Shown here: positions 1-7,114 of the stretch, in pieces
How the letters are laid out: the number at the start of each line of letters is the position of its first letter
Numbering within the stretch: position 1 is the stretch's first letter
Position numbers and translations under genes: made by a program
Notes under the pieces: generated by a model
The model's database searches: none
The model's input: only the letters and a program-made list of their open reading frames with translations
Told to the model about the DNA's origin: nothing
Assembly: GCF_900107705.1 (NCBI RefSeq)
Contig: NZ_FNRE01000013.1
Span: 46,478 to 110,477 of the forward strand
DNA: 64,000 nt
Source of the DNA: Prevotella sp. tc2-28
GTDB taxonomy: Bacteria > Bacteroidota > Bacteroidia > Bacteroidales > Bacteroidaceae
Direction of reading: 5' to 3'

Positions 1-12
1 CGTTTATCCATA

Positions 13-426
13 TTACTCTCCAATAATCGTTACTACCAATTCTCTGGAACCGCCGTAATTTCGATATTCGCAGAAGTAGATACCCTGCCAAGTGCCAAGA
101 TTCAAACGACCGTCAGTTATGGGAATAGTAATACTGACACCGCTCAACGTGGACTTGGCATGAGCGGGCATATCATCGGCACCTTCCAAAGTATGCTCAT
201 ACTCTGGGCGGTTCTCAGGAACCAGTCGGTTGAAGATGGTTTCCATATCCACACGAACATCTGGATCTGCATTCTCATTGATGCTCAGTCCGCAACTGGT
301 ATGCTTGCAGAATATATTGACGATACCCGTCTTAGGCAACTTGGGCAACTGACTCAGAATCTCACTCGTTACCAAGTGGAAACCTCTGCGTTTCGGCTTC
401 AGGATTATCTCTATTTGCTGTACCAT
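13..426 (-). CDS. yjbQ: YjbQ/UPF0047 family protein
   Basis: A complete 137-residue protein with the family's usual length and signature stretches: an HTSCGLSINEN segment near residues 42-52 and a GVSITIPITDGRLNLGTWQ-type segment near the C-terminus, followed by the terminal beta strand LVVTIIGE. The family (UPF0047) forms small trimers; some members have weak thiamine-phosphate synthase activity, but the physiological role is unsettled. The start codon lies 5 bases after the stop of a 47-codon ORF on the same strand, so the two are probably cotranscribed. Identification is by recalled family pattern; the exact function is not shown by the sequence. Confidence 0.9.
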   Translation of the reverse strand: MVQQIEIILKPKRRGFHLVTSEILSQLPKLPKTGIVNIFCKHTSCGLSINENADPDVRVDMETIFNRLVPENRPEYEHTLEGADDMPAHAKSTLSGVSITIPITDGRLNLGTWQGIYFCEYRNYGGSRELVVTIIGE

Positions 427-431
427 ATCAC

Positions 432-575
432 TTAATTGTCATTGATATACGACTTCGTGGTCATGTCGTAGTATAGAGCTTCCAACTCTGCTAAAGTCAA
501 TTTCTCCACAGAATGCTCGATGATGCGTATCAGTTCTTCACGCCTGAAATCATCTGACTGTCCGAAATGCGCCAT
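432..575 (-). CDS. small hypothetical protein, 47 residues
   Basis: A 47-codon reading frame starting MAHFGQSDDFRREELIRI and ending SYINDN, with a clear alternation of charged and hydrophobic residues (LIRIIEHSVEKL, LAELEALYYDMT) that suggests two amphipathic helices. It ends 5 bases before the yjbQ start and would lead that transcript. No family recognised. Its support is the regular amino-acid composition and the operon-like spacing. It could also be a chance frame. Confidence 0.5.
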   Translation of the reverse strand: MAHFGQSDDFRREELIRIIEHSVEKLTLAELEALYYDMTTKSYINDN

Positions 576-689
576 AGACAAATTTCCTAAACTATTTTAA
601 TAATTTGCTGCAAAAGTAGTGATTTTGCGGCAAATTAAGTAACTTTGCTCTTAGTTTTAATATGTTTTGTGATATGACAAACCAGATAA

Positions 690-827
690 TCGCATATTAT
701 CTACCTTGCACCATTAGGATATACAAGGAAAGATGCATGGCTATGTGACTTGCTGCCTGAAACGAGAATCAACTCCAGTCAGGCAAAGGTGATTAAAGAG
801 AAATACAATCCCAAAATTGAGCAATAA
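690..827 (+). pseudogene. coding-like 3' remnant of an unknown gene
   Basis: An open stretch of 45 codons with no start codon that reads like the C-terminal end of a protein (it includes GYTRKDAWLCDLLPET and ends KYNPKIEQ before TAA). The frame is closed by a TAA just upstream at 687. It directly precedes a large inverted repeat of the type associated with REP-transposase elements, so it may be a decayed mobile gene, but no family could be assigned. The remaining intergenic DNA between 576 and 1143 holds nothing else that could be read as a gene. Confidence 0.3.
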
Positions 828-892
828 ATCAAGGGACGGTTCTCTGATTCGTTTTCAGAGGATTGTAACGGATCAAAGAACCGTCCCCTGAT
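828..892. repeat. large inverted repeat with GGGACGGTTCT arms, REP-like
   Basis: Arms of 16 bases (828-843 and 877-892) match as an inverted repeat with one mismatch; the core is GGGACGGTTCT and its complement. The inner part also carries near-direct copies of CTGATTC. Sequences containing GGGACGGTTC and CGTGTCTCAC are commonly seen beside REP-associated tyrosine transposases; a CGTGTGTCTCAC string lies close by at about 909-920. No U-tract follows, so a simple terminator role is unlikely. Confidence 0.6.
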
Positions 893-1027
893 TCAAAAGC
901 GAATGTGACCTCGTGTGTCTCACAGAAGAAACTGCAAAAAGTTATTTGTTATTTGTGACTTTGTGACTTTTTGCTGTTTTTTAGTGAAACACCACACATT
1001 ATTTCTTAGTTTTTGGGGTAAAATGTG

Positions 1028-1035
1028 TACCTTTG
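1028..1035 (+). promoter_or_regulatory. candidate Bacteroidetes -7 box (TACCTTTG)
   Basis: TACCTTTG matches the Bacteroidetes -7 consensus TAnnTTTG and lies about 110 bases before the sigma factor gene. No well-placed TTTG -33 element was seen, so the call rests on the -7 box alone. Confidence 0.5.
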
Positions 1036-1143
1036 CATCATGATAAATAAGCGGAAGAGTAGAAAAAAAATAAAATACTTGTAGTTTTTCATCATATAGC
1101 CGCGTCTAATGGGTGAATAAAGGATTCAAAACAGTACAAGACA

Positions 1144-1626
1144 ATGAATGCATTAGACCAACAGTTTGCACAAACCGTTAAAGAGCACAAGAGCACCATC
1201 TACACCGTGTGCTACATGTTCTCAAAAGATGCTGACGAGGTGGACGACCTTTTCCAGGAGGTACTAGTCAATCTTTGGAAAGGCTTCGACAGCTTCGAGC
1301 ATCGCTCCGACATCAGGACTTGGATTTACCGTGTTGCCCTCAACACCTGCATCTCTATCGACAGGAAAAAGAAGCGACGCTCGGCAGAAGTCCGTCTGAC
1401 TATGGACATCAACCTCTTCAAAGACAACGACGAGGATACCCGTCAAGTGGACATGCTCCACAGGCGCATCTCCCGTTTGCAGCCTTTCGACCGTGCGATT
1501 GTCCTGCTCTGGCTCGAAAACCTTAGTTACGAGGAGATCGGACAGATTGTCGGTATCACGACTAAGAACGTCAGCGTCCGTCTGTTTAGAATCCGCGAGC
1601 AGTTAAAACAAATGTCAAACGATTAA
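1144..1626 (+). CDS. ECF-type RNA polymerase sigma factor
   Basis: A 160-residue sigma-70 family protein of extracytoplasmic-function size. Region 2 is visible at residues 20-52 (VCYMFSKDADEVDDLFQEV, with the DLFQE core helix), and region 4 at about 112-155, including LSYEEIGQIVGITTKNVSVR as the helix-turn-helix. It would redirect RNA polymerase to a specific promoter set. The next gene starts 13 bases downstream and encodes a membrane protein, a position often filled by a regulator or target of the sigma factor. No zinc-type anti-sigma domain is visible in that partner. Confidence 0.93.
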   Translation: MNALDQQFAQTVKEHKSTIYTVCYMFSKDADEVDDLFQEVLVNLWKGFDSFEHRSDIRTWIYRVALNTCISIDRKKKRRSAEVRLTMDINLFKDNDEDTRQVDMLHRRISRLQPFDRAIVLLWLENLSYEEIGQIVGITTKNVSVRLFRIREQLKQMSND

Positions 1627-1639
1627 AAACTTACCCATT

Positions 1640-2302
1640 ATGAATGTTTCGAATAAGCGAGAGCAAAATGAGTTTACTCATTCTGCCGAGAGTGAGAAAG
1701 GTGCAACGAAGTTGAACAACGAGAACTTCGAATTAGAGAATATGCGCCTTCAGCTGAATACGCTCAAGAATAAGCTGAACCAACAAGAGATTGTCAACGA
1801 CCGGCTCATCCGCCACTCGATGAAGCGTACTGCTGGCAACATCAAGCGCACGTACATTGGACTCATCTTCCTGTCTGTACTGATGGTTCCTTACGGCTAC
1901 TGGGTCTTCGTCGTGCTGAGCAACTTCTCCATTGCCTTCTGGATTGCCACAAGCATCTTTATGCTGGTGTGTGCGGGTGCCACCTATTATAATAAAAGGA
2001 ATCTGAGTGATAGTAACCTGATGACCAACAACCTGATGGAAGTAGGACGCCGCATGGCCCGTGCCAAGAAGTTCGATGCCGACTGGCTAATTATTGGAAT
2101 TCCAGGCGTCATCCTGTGGCTAGCCTGGTTCTTCTACGAGGTTTACAAGCAGAACCATGACCTGCTGATGCACCCCTTGTTCTGGGCTGGTTGTATAGGT
2201 GGAGTCATCGGAGTCATTATAGGTTTCTCAATTCACTTTAAGACCCAGCGCCAATATCAGAACATCATCGAACAGATAGATGACCTGACGGCTAGCGAAT
2301 AA
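1640..2302 (+). CDS. four-helix integral membrane protein paired with ECF sigma factor
   Basis: 220 residues: a hydrophilic, coiled-coil-like N-terminal part (residues about 25-60, rich in E, N, K and L heptads), then four predicted membrane segments near residues 75-96, 98-118, 148-168 and 178-198. A KKFDADWL motif precedes the third segment. It probably shares a transcript with the sigma gene 13 bases upstream and is followed by a strong hairpin terminator. The cytoplasmic N-terminal coiled coil could contact the sigma factor as an anti-sigma device, but that is inference; no known domain was recognised. Confidence 0.75.
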   Translation: MNVSNKREQNEFTHSAESEKGATKLNNENFELENMRLQLNTLKNKLNQQEIVNDRLIRHSMKRTAGNIKRTYIGLIFLSVLMVPYGYWVFVVLSNFSIAFWIATSIFMLVCAGATYYNKRNLSDSNLMTNNLMEVGRRMARAKKFDADWLIIGIPGVILWLAWFFYEVYKQNHDLLMHPLFWAGCIGGVIGVIIGFSIHFKTQRQYQNIIEQIDDLTASE

Positions 2303-2318
2303 ATAGAACGCTCAAAGT

Positions 2319-2356
2319 AAAAAAAAGGCGAAATGTTTGAAGTTTCGCCTTTTTTT
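2319..2356 (+). terminator. rho-independent terminator, bidirectional-looking
   Basis: An A-tract followed by GGCGAAA, a nine-base loop, then TTTCGCC and a T-tract. The arms and tracts are symmetrical. It closes the sigma factor operon. The loop contains the TTTG that serves as the -33 element of the next promoter. Confidence 0.85.
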
Positions 2357-2367
2357 GTCTATATTTG
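2336..2367 (+). promoter_or_regulatory. promoter of the dcuB-type gene
   Basis: TTTG at 2336-2339, a 20-base spacer and TATATTTG at 2360-2367 fit the Bacteroidetes consensus. The ATG at 2390 lies 23 bases after the -7 box. The -33 element sits within the upstream terminator loop. Confidence 0.7.
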
Positions 2368-2389
2368 CAACATCATAACTAATCATCCT

Positions 2390-3715
2390 ATGACAACATT
2401 TATCATTCTCCTGCAACTGGCCATCGTATTGGCGATGATATTCATCGGTGCCAAGAAGGGTGGCATCGGACTGGGCATCTACGGAATGGTGGGCGTATTC
2501 ATCTTGGTGTTTGTCTTCGGAGAGGAGCCAGGAGCGATTCCCATCGATGTGATGCTCATTATTGTGAGTGTCATCACGGCTTCGGCTTCCCTGCAGGCGG
2601 CGGGTGGACTGGACTATATGGTGAATGTAGCGGCACGCTTTCTGAAGAAGCACCCCAGTCGCATCACTTTCTACGCACCGCTTGTCACCTGGTTTCTCAC
2701 CCTGTGCACGGGAACGGCGCACACGTGCTATGCGATGCTGCCTATCATTTCGGAGATTGCGCGCAAAGACAAGGTGCGCCCAGAACGTCCCCTGAGTGTG
2801 GCGACGATAGCGGCGTCGTTGGGGTGTACGGGCTCGCCCGTATCAGCTGCTACTGCTGCTATTGTGTCGGAAATGTTGTTGGGCGACAAGGGTATTGGTA
2901 TGACGGAGATCATGGCGATTACCATTCCGGCCTCCCTCATCGCCATTCTGATAGCGTCGTTGGTGCAGAACTATGTGGGCAAGCCGCTGGAGAAAGATGC
3001 GGAATATCAGCGACGAATCCGTGAGGGACTGCTGAATGCGGAAGATGAGACTCGCGACGAGACCATGGCCAGCAACCCACAAGCCAAATGGGCCGTGCTG
3101 GCATTCATGCTGGGTGTGCTGTTGGTGGTGCTGTTTGGCGTATTCCCAGAATTGCGCCCTTCATTTAACGGTATTCGGCTGGCCATGAATACGACGATTG
3201 AAGTGGTGATGATGAGCATTGCTGCTCTGATTCTGCTGGTGGGAAAGGCTGATGTGCGCAAAGCCGCCAGCAGTAATGTCTTTGCTGCGGGAATGAACGC
3301 GATGGTCTCTATCTTTGGTGTGGCCTGGATGGGCAGCACTTTCTTTGAAGCTCACCACGAGGTGATACTGGGCGGTGTGGATAGCTTCTTTACCAGCTAT
3401 CCGATGCTGTTTGCCATTCCGTTGTTCCTGTTCAGCATCATGCTTTTCTCGCAGGCCGCCACTGTCAAGACACTCTTCCCCGTTGGACTGGCGCTGGGTG
3501 TGCCTCCGATGGTGCTGCTGGTGCTGTTCCCTGCCGTGAATGGCTACTTCTTCTTGCCAAACTATCCTACAGAGGTGGCTGCTATCGGTTTCGACCGTAC
3601 GGGTACGACGCGCATTGGCAAATATGTGGTGAACCACTCTTTCCAGTTGGCAGGTTTCATCACGACCTTCGTGAGCATCGGCGTGGGCTATCTGTTGATG
3701 ATGCTTCTTTACTGA
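2390..3715 (+). CDS. dcuB: anaerobic C4-dicarboxylate transporter, DcuA/DcuB family
   Basis: 441 residues, the normal length of the Dcu family, with ten or more hydrophobic segments and the family-typical stretches GGIGLGIYGMVGVFILVF near the N-terminus, CTGTAHTCYAMLPII, and SLGCTGSPVSAATAA. Dcu carriers exchange succinate for fumarate, malate or aspartate across the inner membrane, which suits the succinate-excreting metabolism of Prevotella-like bacteria. The start at 2390 is preferred over an upstream in-frame ATG at 2333, because that one lies inside the terminator hairpin and upstream of the -7 box. It is a single-gene unit between two terminators. Confidence 0.93.
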   Translation: MTTFIILLQLAIVLAMIFIGAKKGGIGLGIYGMVGVFILVFVFGEEPGAIPIDVMLIIVSVITASASLQAAGGLDYMVNVAARFLKKHPSRITFYAPLVTWFLTLCTGTAHTCYAMLPIISEIARKDKVRPERPLSVATIAASLGCTGSPVSAATAAIVSEMLLGDKGIGMTEIMAITIPASLIAILIASLVQNYVGKPLEKDAEYQRRIREGLLNAEDETRDETMASNPQAKWAVLAFMLGVLLVVLFGVFPELRPSFNGIRLAMNTTIEVVMMSIAALILLVGKADVRKAASSNVFAAGMNAMVSIFGVAWMGSTFFEAHHEVILGGVDSFFTSYPMLFAIPLFLFSIMLFSQAATVKTLFPVGLALGVPPMVLLVLFPAVNGYFFLPNYPTEVAAIGFDRTGTTRIGKYVVNHSFQLAGFITTFVSIGVGYLLMMLLY

Positions 3716-3735
3716 ATCGGCGACATAAAAAATAA

Positions 3736-3768
3736 GAGCAGCCTCGATAAGCGGGGCTGCTCTTTATT
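3736..3768 (+). terminator. rho-independent terminator after dcuB
   Basis: GAGCAGCC and GGCTGCTC arms around an 11-base loop, followed by TTTATTAT. It also lies just beyond the 3' end of the convergent isomerase gene and may serve both. Confidence 0.85.
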
Positions 3769-3787
3769 ATCATACGACCATTGCGGA

Positions 3788-5284
3788 TTATGCAAACGGA
3801 TTCTCGGTGGGGTAGAAGTCACCCTTCGGGAAGTTGTAGTCAATCTCGTCAACGGGGATGCCCATGTACTTGAGAACCTCCCACAAGTACTTACCCTGAT
3901 GACCGAACATCACGGCGCAGTGGTGTGGGTAGTGCTTCTCGATGAGGACGTGACGATAGAAACGGCTCATGTTCTTGATACCGAAGATACCGATAGAACC
4001 GAATGAGCGGGTTGCTACAGGAATAACCTCGCCCTGTGCGATGTAAGCGCGGAGCTTGGTGTCAGCAGTTGACTGCAGACGATAAACAGTAGCCAGACCA
4101 GGCAGGATGTCACCTTCCAGTGTACCGTTGGTAACCTCAACAGGCAGGGCGCGAGCCATAATGCGCTGGAAGCACATCTGACAGTTGCAAACCTTGGTAG
4201 AAGCCGTGTTACCACAGTGGAAGCCCATGAAGATCTCCTTGTCGGTGTAGGTGTCGCAAGCGAATTTCTTGCCCTTGATGCTCTCCTCGTACATATCGTT
4301 AGGAACGGTGTTGTTGATGTCGAGCAGGGTAACAGCATCCTGGCTGATGCAGGTTCCGATATACTCTGACAGCGCGCCATAGATGTCGACCTCGCAAGCT
4401 ACGGGAATGCCACGAGCAGTCAGACGGCTGTTGACATAGCAGGGAACGAAACCGAACATGGTCTGGAAGGCAGGCCAGCACTTGTTTGCCATAGCGACGA
4501 ACTGACGAGAACCCTTGTGAGCCTCAATCCAGTCGGTCAGTGTCAGCTCGTACTGAGCGAGCTTAGGAAGCACCTGAGGAATCTTGTTGCCATGCCCCAG
4601 CTCAGCTGCCATATCCTTTACGACATCGTCGATGCGTGGGTCGTTAGCGTGCTTCTGGTAAGCCTCCAGCAGGTCGAGCTCTGAGTTCTCCTCAATCTCA
4701 ACATCGAGGTCATACAGGGCGCGGATAGGAGCGTTACAAGCCAGGAAGTTGTTAGGACGGGGACCGAAGCTGATGATCTTCAGGTTCTGCAGACCTACGA
4801 TAGCGCGTGCGATGGGATGGAACTCGTGAATCATTTCAGCGCACTGTTCAGCAGTGCCAACGGGCTCCTCGGGAATGTATGCGCGAGTCTTGCGCAGGCT
4901 CAGAGCCTGGCTGGCGTTCAGCATACCGCAGTAGGCGTCACCACGACCATCGATGAGGTCGTTCTGTGTCTCCTCAGCAGCAGCGCAGAACATGGTGGGG
5001 CCCTGGAACCAGTCAGCAATCATGGTCTCAGAAATTTCAGGACCGAAGTTGCCAAGATAGACACAGAGTGCGTTACAGCCGGCCTTCTTCACGTCCTCAA
5101 GAGCCTGCTGAGCGTGAATCTCACTCTCAACGATGGTGATAGGACACTCGTAGATGCCTTCCTTACCGAATTTCTTTTCATACGCAGCGATAACGGCCTT
5201 ACGACGGTTAACAGCCAATGACTCAGGGAAACAGTCGCGAGAAACGGCGACGATTCCAATCTTAATGTTAGGTACGTTGTTCAT
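3788..5284 (-). CDS. L-fucose/L-arabinose isomerase family protein
   Basis: 498 residues with the layout of the fucose/arabinose isomerase fold: an N-terminal Rossmann-like half (IKIGIVAVSRDCFPESL at 7-23, and ALCVYLGNFGPEISET) and a C-terminal half with acidic and His metal-ligand candidates (CEVDIYGALSEYIG, MGFHCGNTASTKVC, and HHCAVMFGHQGKYL near the end). The likely reaction is aldose-ketose isomerisation in the cytoplasm, with a Mn-type metal. No sugar kinase or aldolase is next to it, so the substrate cannot be inferred. It has its own promoter and is transcribed alone. Confidence 0.8.
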   Translation of the reverse strand: MNNVPNIKIGIVAVSRDCFPESLAVNRRKAVIAAYEKKFGKEGIYECPITIVESEIHAQQALEDVKKAGCNALCVYLGNFGPEISETMIADWFQGPTMFCAAAEETQNDLIDGRGDAYCGMLNASQALSLRKTRAYIPEEPVGTAEQCAEMIHEFHPIARAIVGLQNLKIISFGPRPNNFLACNAPIRALYDLDVEIEENSELDLLEAYQKHANDPRIDDVVKDMAAELGHGNKIPQVLPKLAQYELTLTDWIEAHKGSRQFVAMANKCWPAFQTMFGFVPCYVNSRLTARGIPVACEVDIYGALSEYIGTCISQDAVTLLDINNTVPNDMYEESIKGKKFACDTYTDKEIFMGFHCGNTASTKVCNCQMCFQRIMARALPVEVTNGTLEGDILPGLATVYRLQSTADTKLRAYIAQGEVIPVATRSFGSIGIFGIKNMSRFYRHVLIEKHYPHHCAVMFGHQGKYLWEVLKYMGIPVDEIDYNFPKGDFYPTENPFA

Positions 5285-5324
5285 TTTCTTAAAAAGTATT
5301 TGTTTCGTAATGAATTAATTGCTG

Positions 5325-5356
5325 CAAAGATACACTATTATTGCGAACTGACCAAA
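5325..5356 (-). promoter_or_regulatory. promoter of the sugar isomerase gene
   Basis: On the minus strand TTTG (5356-5353), a 20-base spacer and TATCTTTG (5332-5325) lie about 40 bases before the start at 5284. The promoter overlaps the 3' end of the upstream small gene. Confidence 0.7.
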
Positions 5357-5829
5357 TTTTTCGACATTTGTTTTTGTAACATATTCTTTGTGTAGTGTGT
5401 ATAGCGTTCAGCCAGTGACATTTGGGCGTAATGTTTCCATTCAACAGCCTGCTGCTGCCTTTGTAGATAGTGGATGTCGTGCATATGTCCGTAGGCTTCC
5501 AACTCGAAAGGGTTCAGCAAGTAGCCCGCATTAGGCAGGCGTCTGTAGTAGCGCGACGCGCATAGCCAATACCAACCATACAACAGATAGAAACAGGTCC
5601 ACGAGTCGTGGGTAGCTCGCGCCTGATAAAGGTGTATCATCTCGTGGTTTTTCAGGAAGTCGAAACGCCTGTTGAACATTTCGGCTTCCTGAGTGGTATG
5701 TGTGATGATGGTGCCGAAGAAGGTCAGCGCCTCATAGCCTTGCTTAATCCAGCGTGGCTTGGCAATGGCCTTCATGTCTTCCGTACGACTGGGGCGTGCG
5801 GAGCGAAGCATCATCAACAGAATATTCAT
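5338..5829 (-). CDS. small protein with HExxH zinc-site motif
   Basis: 163 residues starting MNILLMMLRSARPSR. The start is chosen one base after the metY stop, although an in-frame ATG exists inside metY. The centre contains LKNHEMIHLYQARATHD, an HExxH motif like that of zincin-type peptidases, followed by a Trp/Tyr-rich hydrophobic stretch (LLYGWYWLCASRYY) and a FELEAYGHMHD segment that could supply a third ligand. It is last in the operon membrane protein-hisB-ligA-metY. No named family is assigned and protease activity is inferred from the motif only. Confidence 0.75.
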   Translation of the reverse strand: MNILLMMLRSARPSRTEDMKAIAKPRWIKQGYEALTFFGTIITHTTQEAEMFNRRFDFLKNHEMIHLYQARATHDSWTCFYLLYGWYWLCASRYYRRLPNAGYLLNPFELEAYGHMHDIHYLQRQQQAVEWKHYAQMSLAERYTHYTKNMLQKQMSKNLVSSQ

Positions 5830-5830
5830 G

Positions 5831-7114
5831 CTAAATCTTATCCAGTGCCTGTTTGATGTCGGCCAAGATGTCATCGCAGTCCTCGATGCCAACACTTAGG
5901 CGGATGAGGTCAGGGGCCACTCCAGCCTCGCGCAGTTGCTCGTCGGAGAGCTGACGGTGAGTGTGTGATGCCGGATGGAGCACGCAGGTACGGGCGTCAG
6001 CCACATGGGTTACGATAGCAATCATTTGCAGGGAGTCCATAAACTGGACAGCTGTCTCACGCGTGCCTTTCAGTCCGAAGGCAATGACGCCACATGAGCC
6101 GTTGGGCAGGTATTTCTGAGCCAAAGCATGGTTCTTGTCGTTGGGCAGTCCGCTATAGTGAACCCACGCTACGCGCGGATCATTGTTCAGGAACTCGGCC
6201 ACGCGTTGTGCATTCTCGCAATGACGGGGAACACGTAGGTGAAGCGTTTCCAGTCCGAGGTTCAACAGGAACGAGTTCTGAGGAGCAGGAATAGAGCCCA
6301 GGTCACGCATTAGCTGAGCCACCAGTTTGGTGGTATATGCCATCTTGCCGAAAGCCTTGGTATAGGTCAGTCCGTGATACGACTCATCGGGCGTGGTAAG
6401 CCCGGGGAACTTGTCAGCATGGGCATCCCAGTCGAAATTGCCGCTATCCACTACGCATCCTCCTACCTGAGTAGCATGACCGTCCATATACTTGGTGGTA
6501 GAGTGGGTGACAATGTCAGCGCCCCACTCAAAGGGACGACAGTTGATAGGAGTGGGGAAGGTGTTGTCGACAATCAGGGGCACACCGTGCTTATGCGCAA
6601 TGCGTGCAAATTTCTCGATGTCGAGAATCTGACAACCCGGATTGGAAATAGTCTCGCCAAACAGAGCCTTGGTGTTAGGACGGAAAGCAGCAGAGATTTC
6701 CTCTTCCGAGGCTTCCTGAGATACGAAGGTACACTCGATACCTAGCTTCTTGAGTGTGACGCCAAACAAGTTATAGGTACCACCGTAGATCTCGTTGGAG
6801 GTGACGATATGGTCGCCAGCCTCGCAGATGTTGAAAACAGCATAGAAGTTAGCAGCCTGACCACTGGAGGTCAGTACGGCACCAACGCCGCCTTCGAGGG
6901 CTGCAATCTTGGAGGCAACAGCGTCATTGGTAGGGTTCTGCAGACGTGTGTAGAAATAGCCTTCCTTCTTCAGGTCGAAGAGGTCTGCCATCTCTTCCGT
7001 GTTGTCATACTTGAAAGTGGTACTTTGGATGATAGGCAGTACACGCGGATCGCCGTTCTTCGGCTTCCATCCTGCCTGTACGCAGAGCGTAGCGGTTTTC
7101 ATTTTCTGAGTCAT
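5831..7114 (-). CDS. metY: O-acetylhomoserine aminocarboxypropyltransferase / Cys-Met PLP enzyme
   Basis: 427 residues of the Cys/Met metabolism PLP-dependent family; the length fits O-acetylhomoserine sulfhydrylase rather than the shorter (about 380-residue) gamma-synthases. Visible elements: YTRLQNPTNDAV near 55-66, SSGQAANF near 83-90, the aspartate of DNTFPTP, and Lys208 in HSTTKYMDGH as the PLP-binding residue. It would make homocysteine from O-acetylhomoserine and sulfide. The start overlaps the ligA stop by 4 bases, so the genes are translationally coupled. Confidence 0.9.
   Translation of the reverse strand: MTQKMKTATLCVQAGWKPKNGDPRVLPIIQSTTFKYDNTEEMADLFDLKKEGYFYTRLQNPTNDAVASKIAALEGGVGAVLTSSGQAANFYAVFNICEAGDHIVTSNEIYGGTYNLFGVTLKKLGIECTFVSQEASEEEISAAFRPNTKALFGETISNPGCQILDIEKFARIAHKHGVPLIVDNTFPTPINCRPFEWGADIVTHSTTKYMDGHATQVGGCVVDSGNFDWDAHADKFPGLTTPDESYHGLTYTKAFGKMAYTTKLVAQLMRDLGSIPAPQNSFLLNLGLETLHLRVPRHCENAQRVAEFLNNDPRVAWVHYSGLPNDKNHALAQKYLPNGSCGVIAFGLKGTRETAVQFMDSLQMIAIVTHVADARTCVLHPASHTHRQLSDEQLREAGVAPDLIRLSVGIEDCDDILADIKQALDKI

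Noticed and set aside
2333..2389. Upstream start of the dcuB gene
   Set aside because: The extra codons lie in a terminator hairpin and across the -7 box, so they would not be transcribed from that promoter.
3788..5284. Sugar isomerase as part of a fucose utilisation operon
   Set aside because: No kinase, aldolase, permease or regulator for such a pathway is adjacent; it has its own promoter and a terminator lies at its 3' end.
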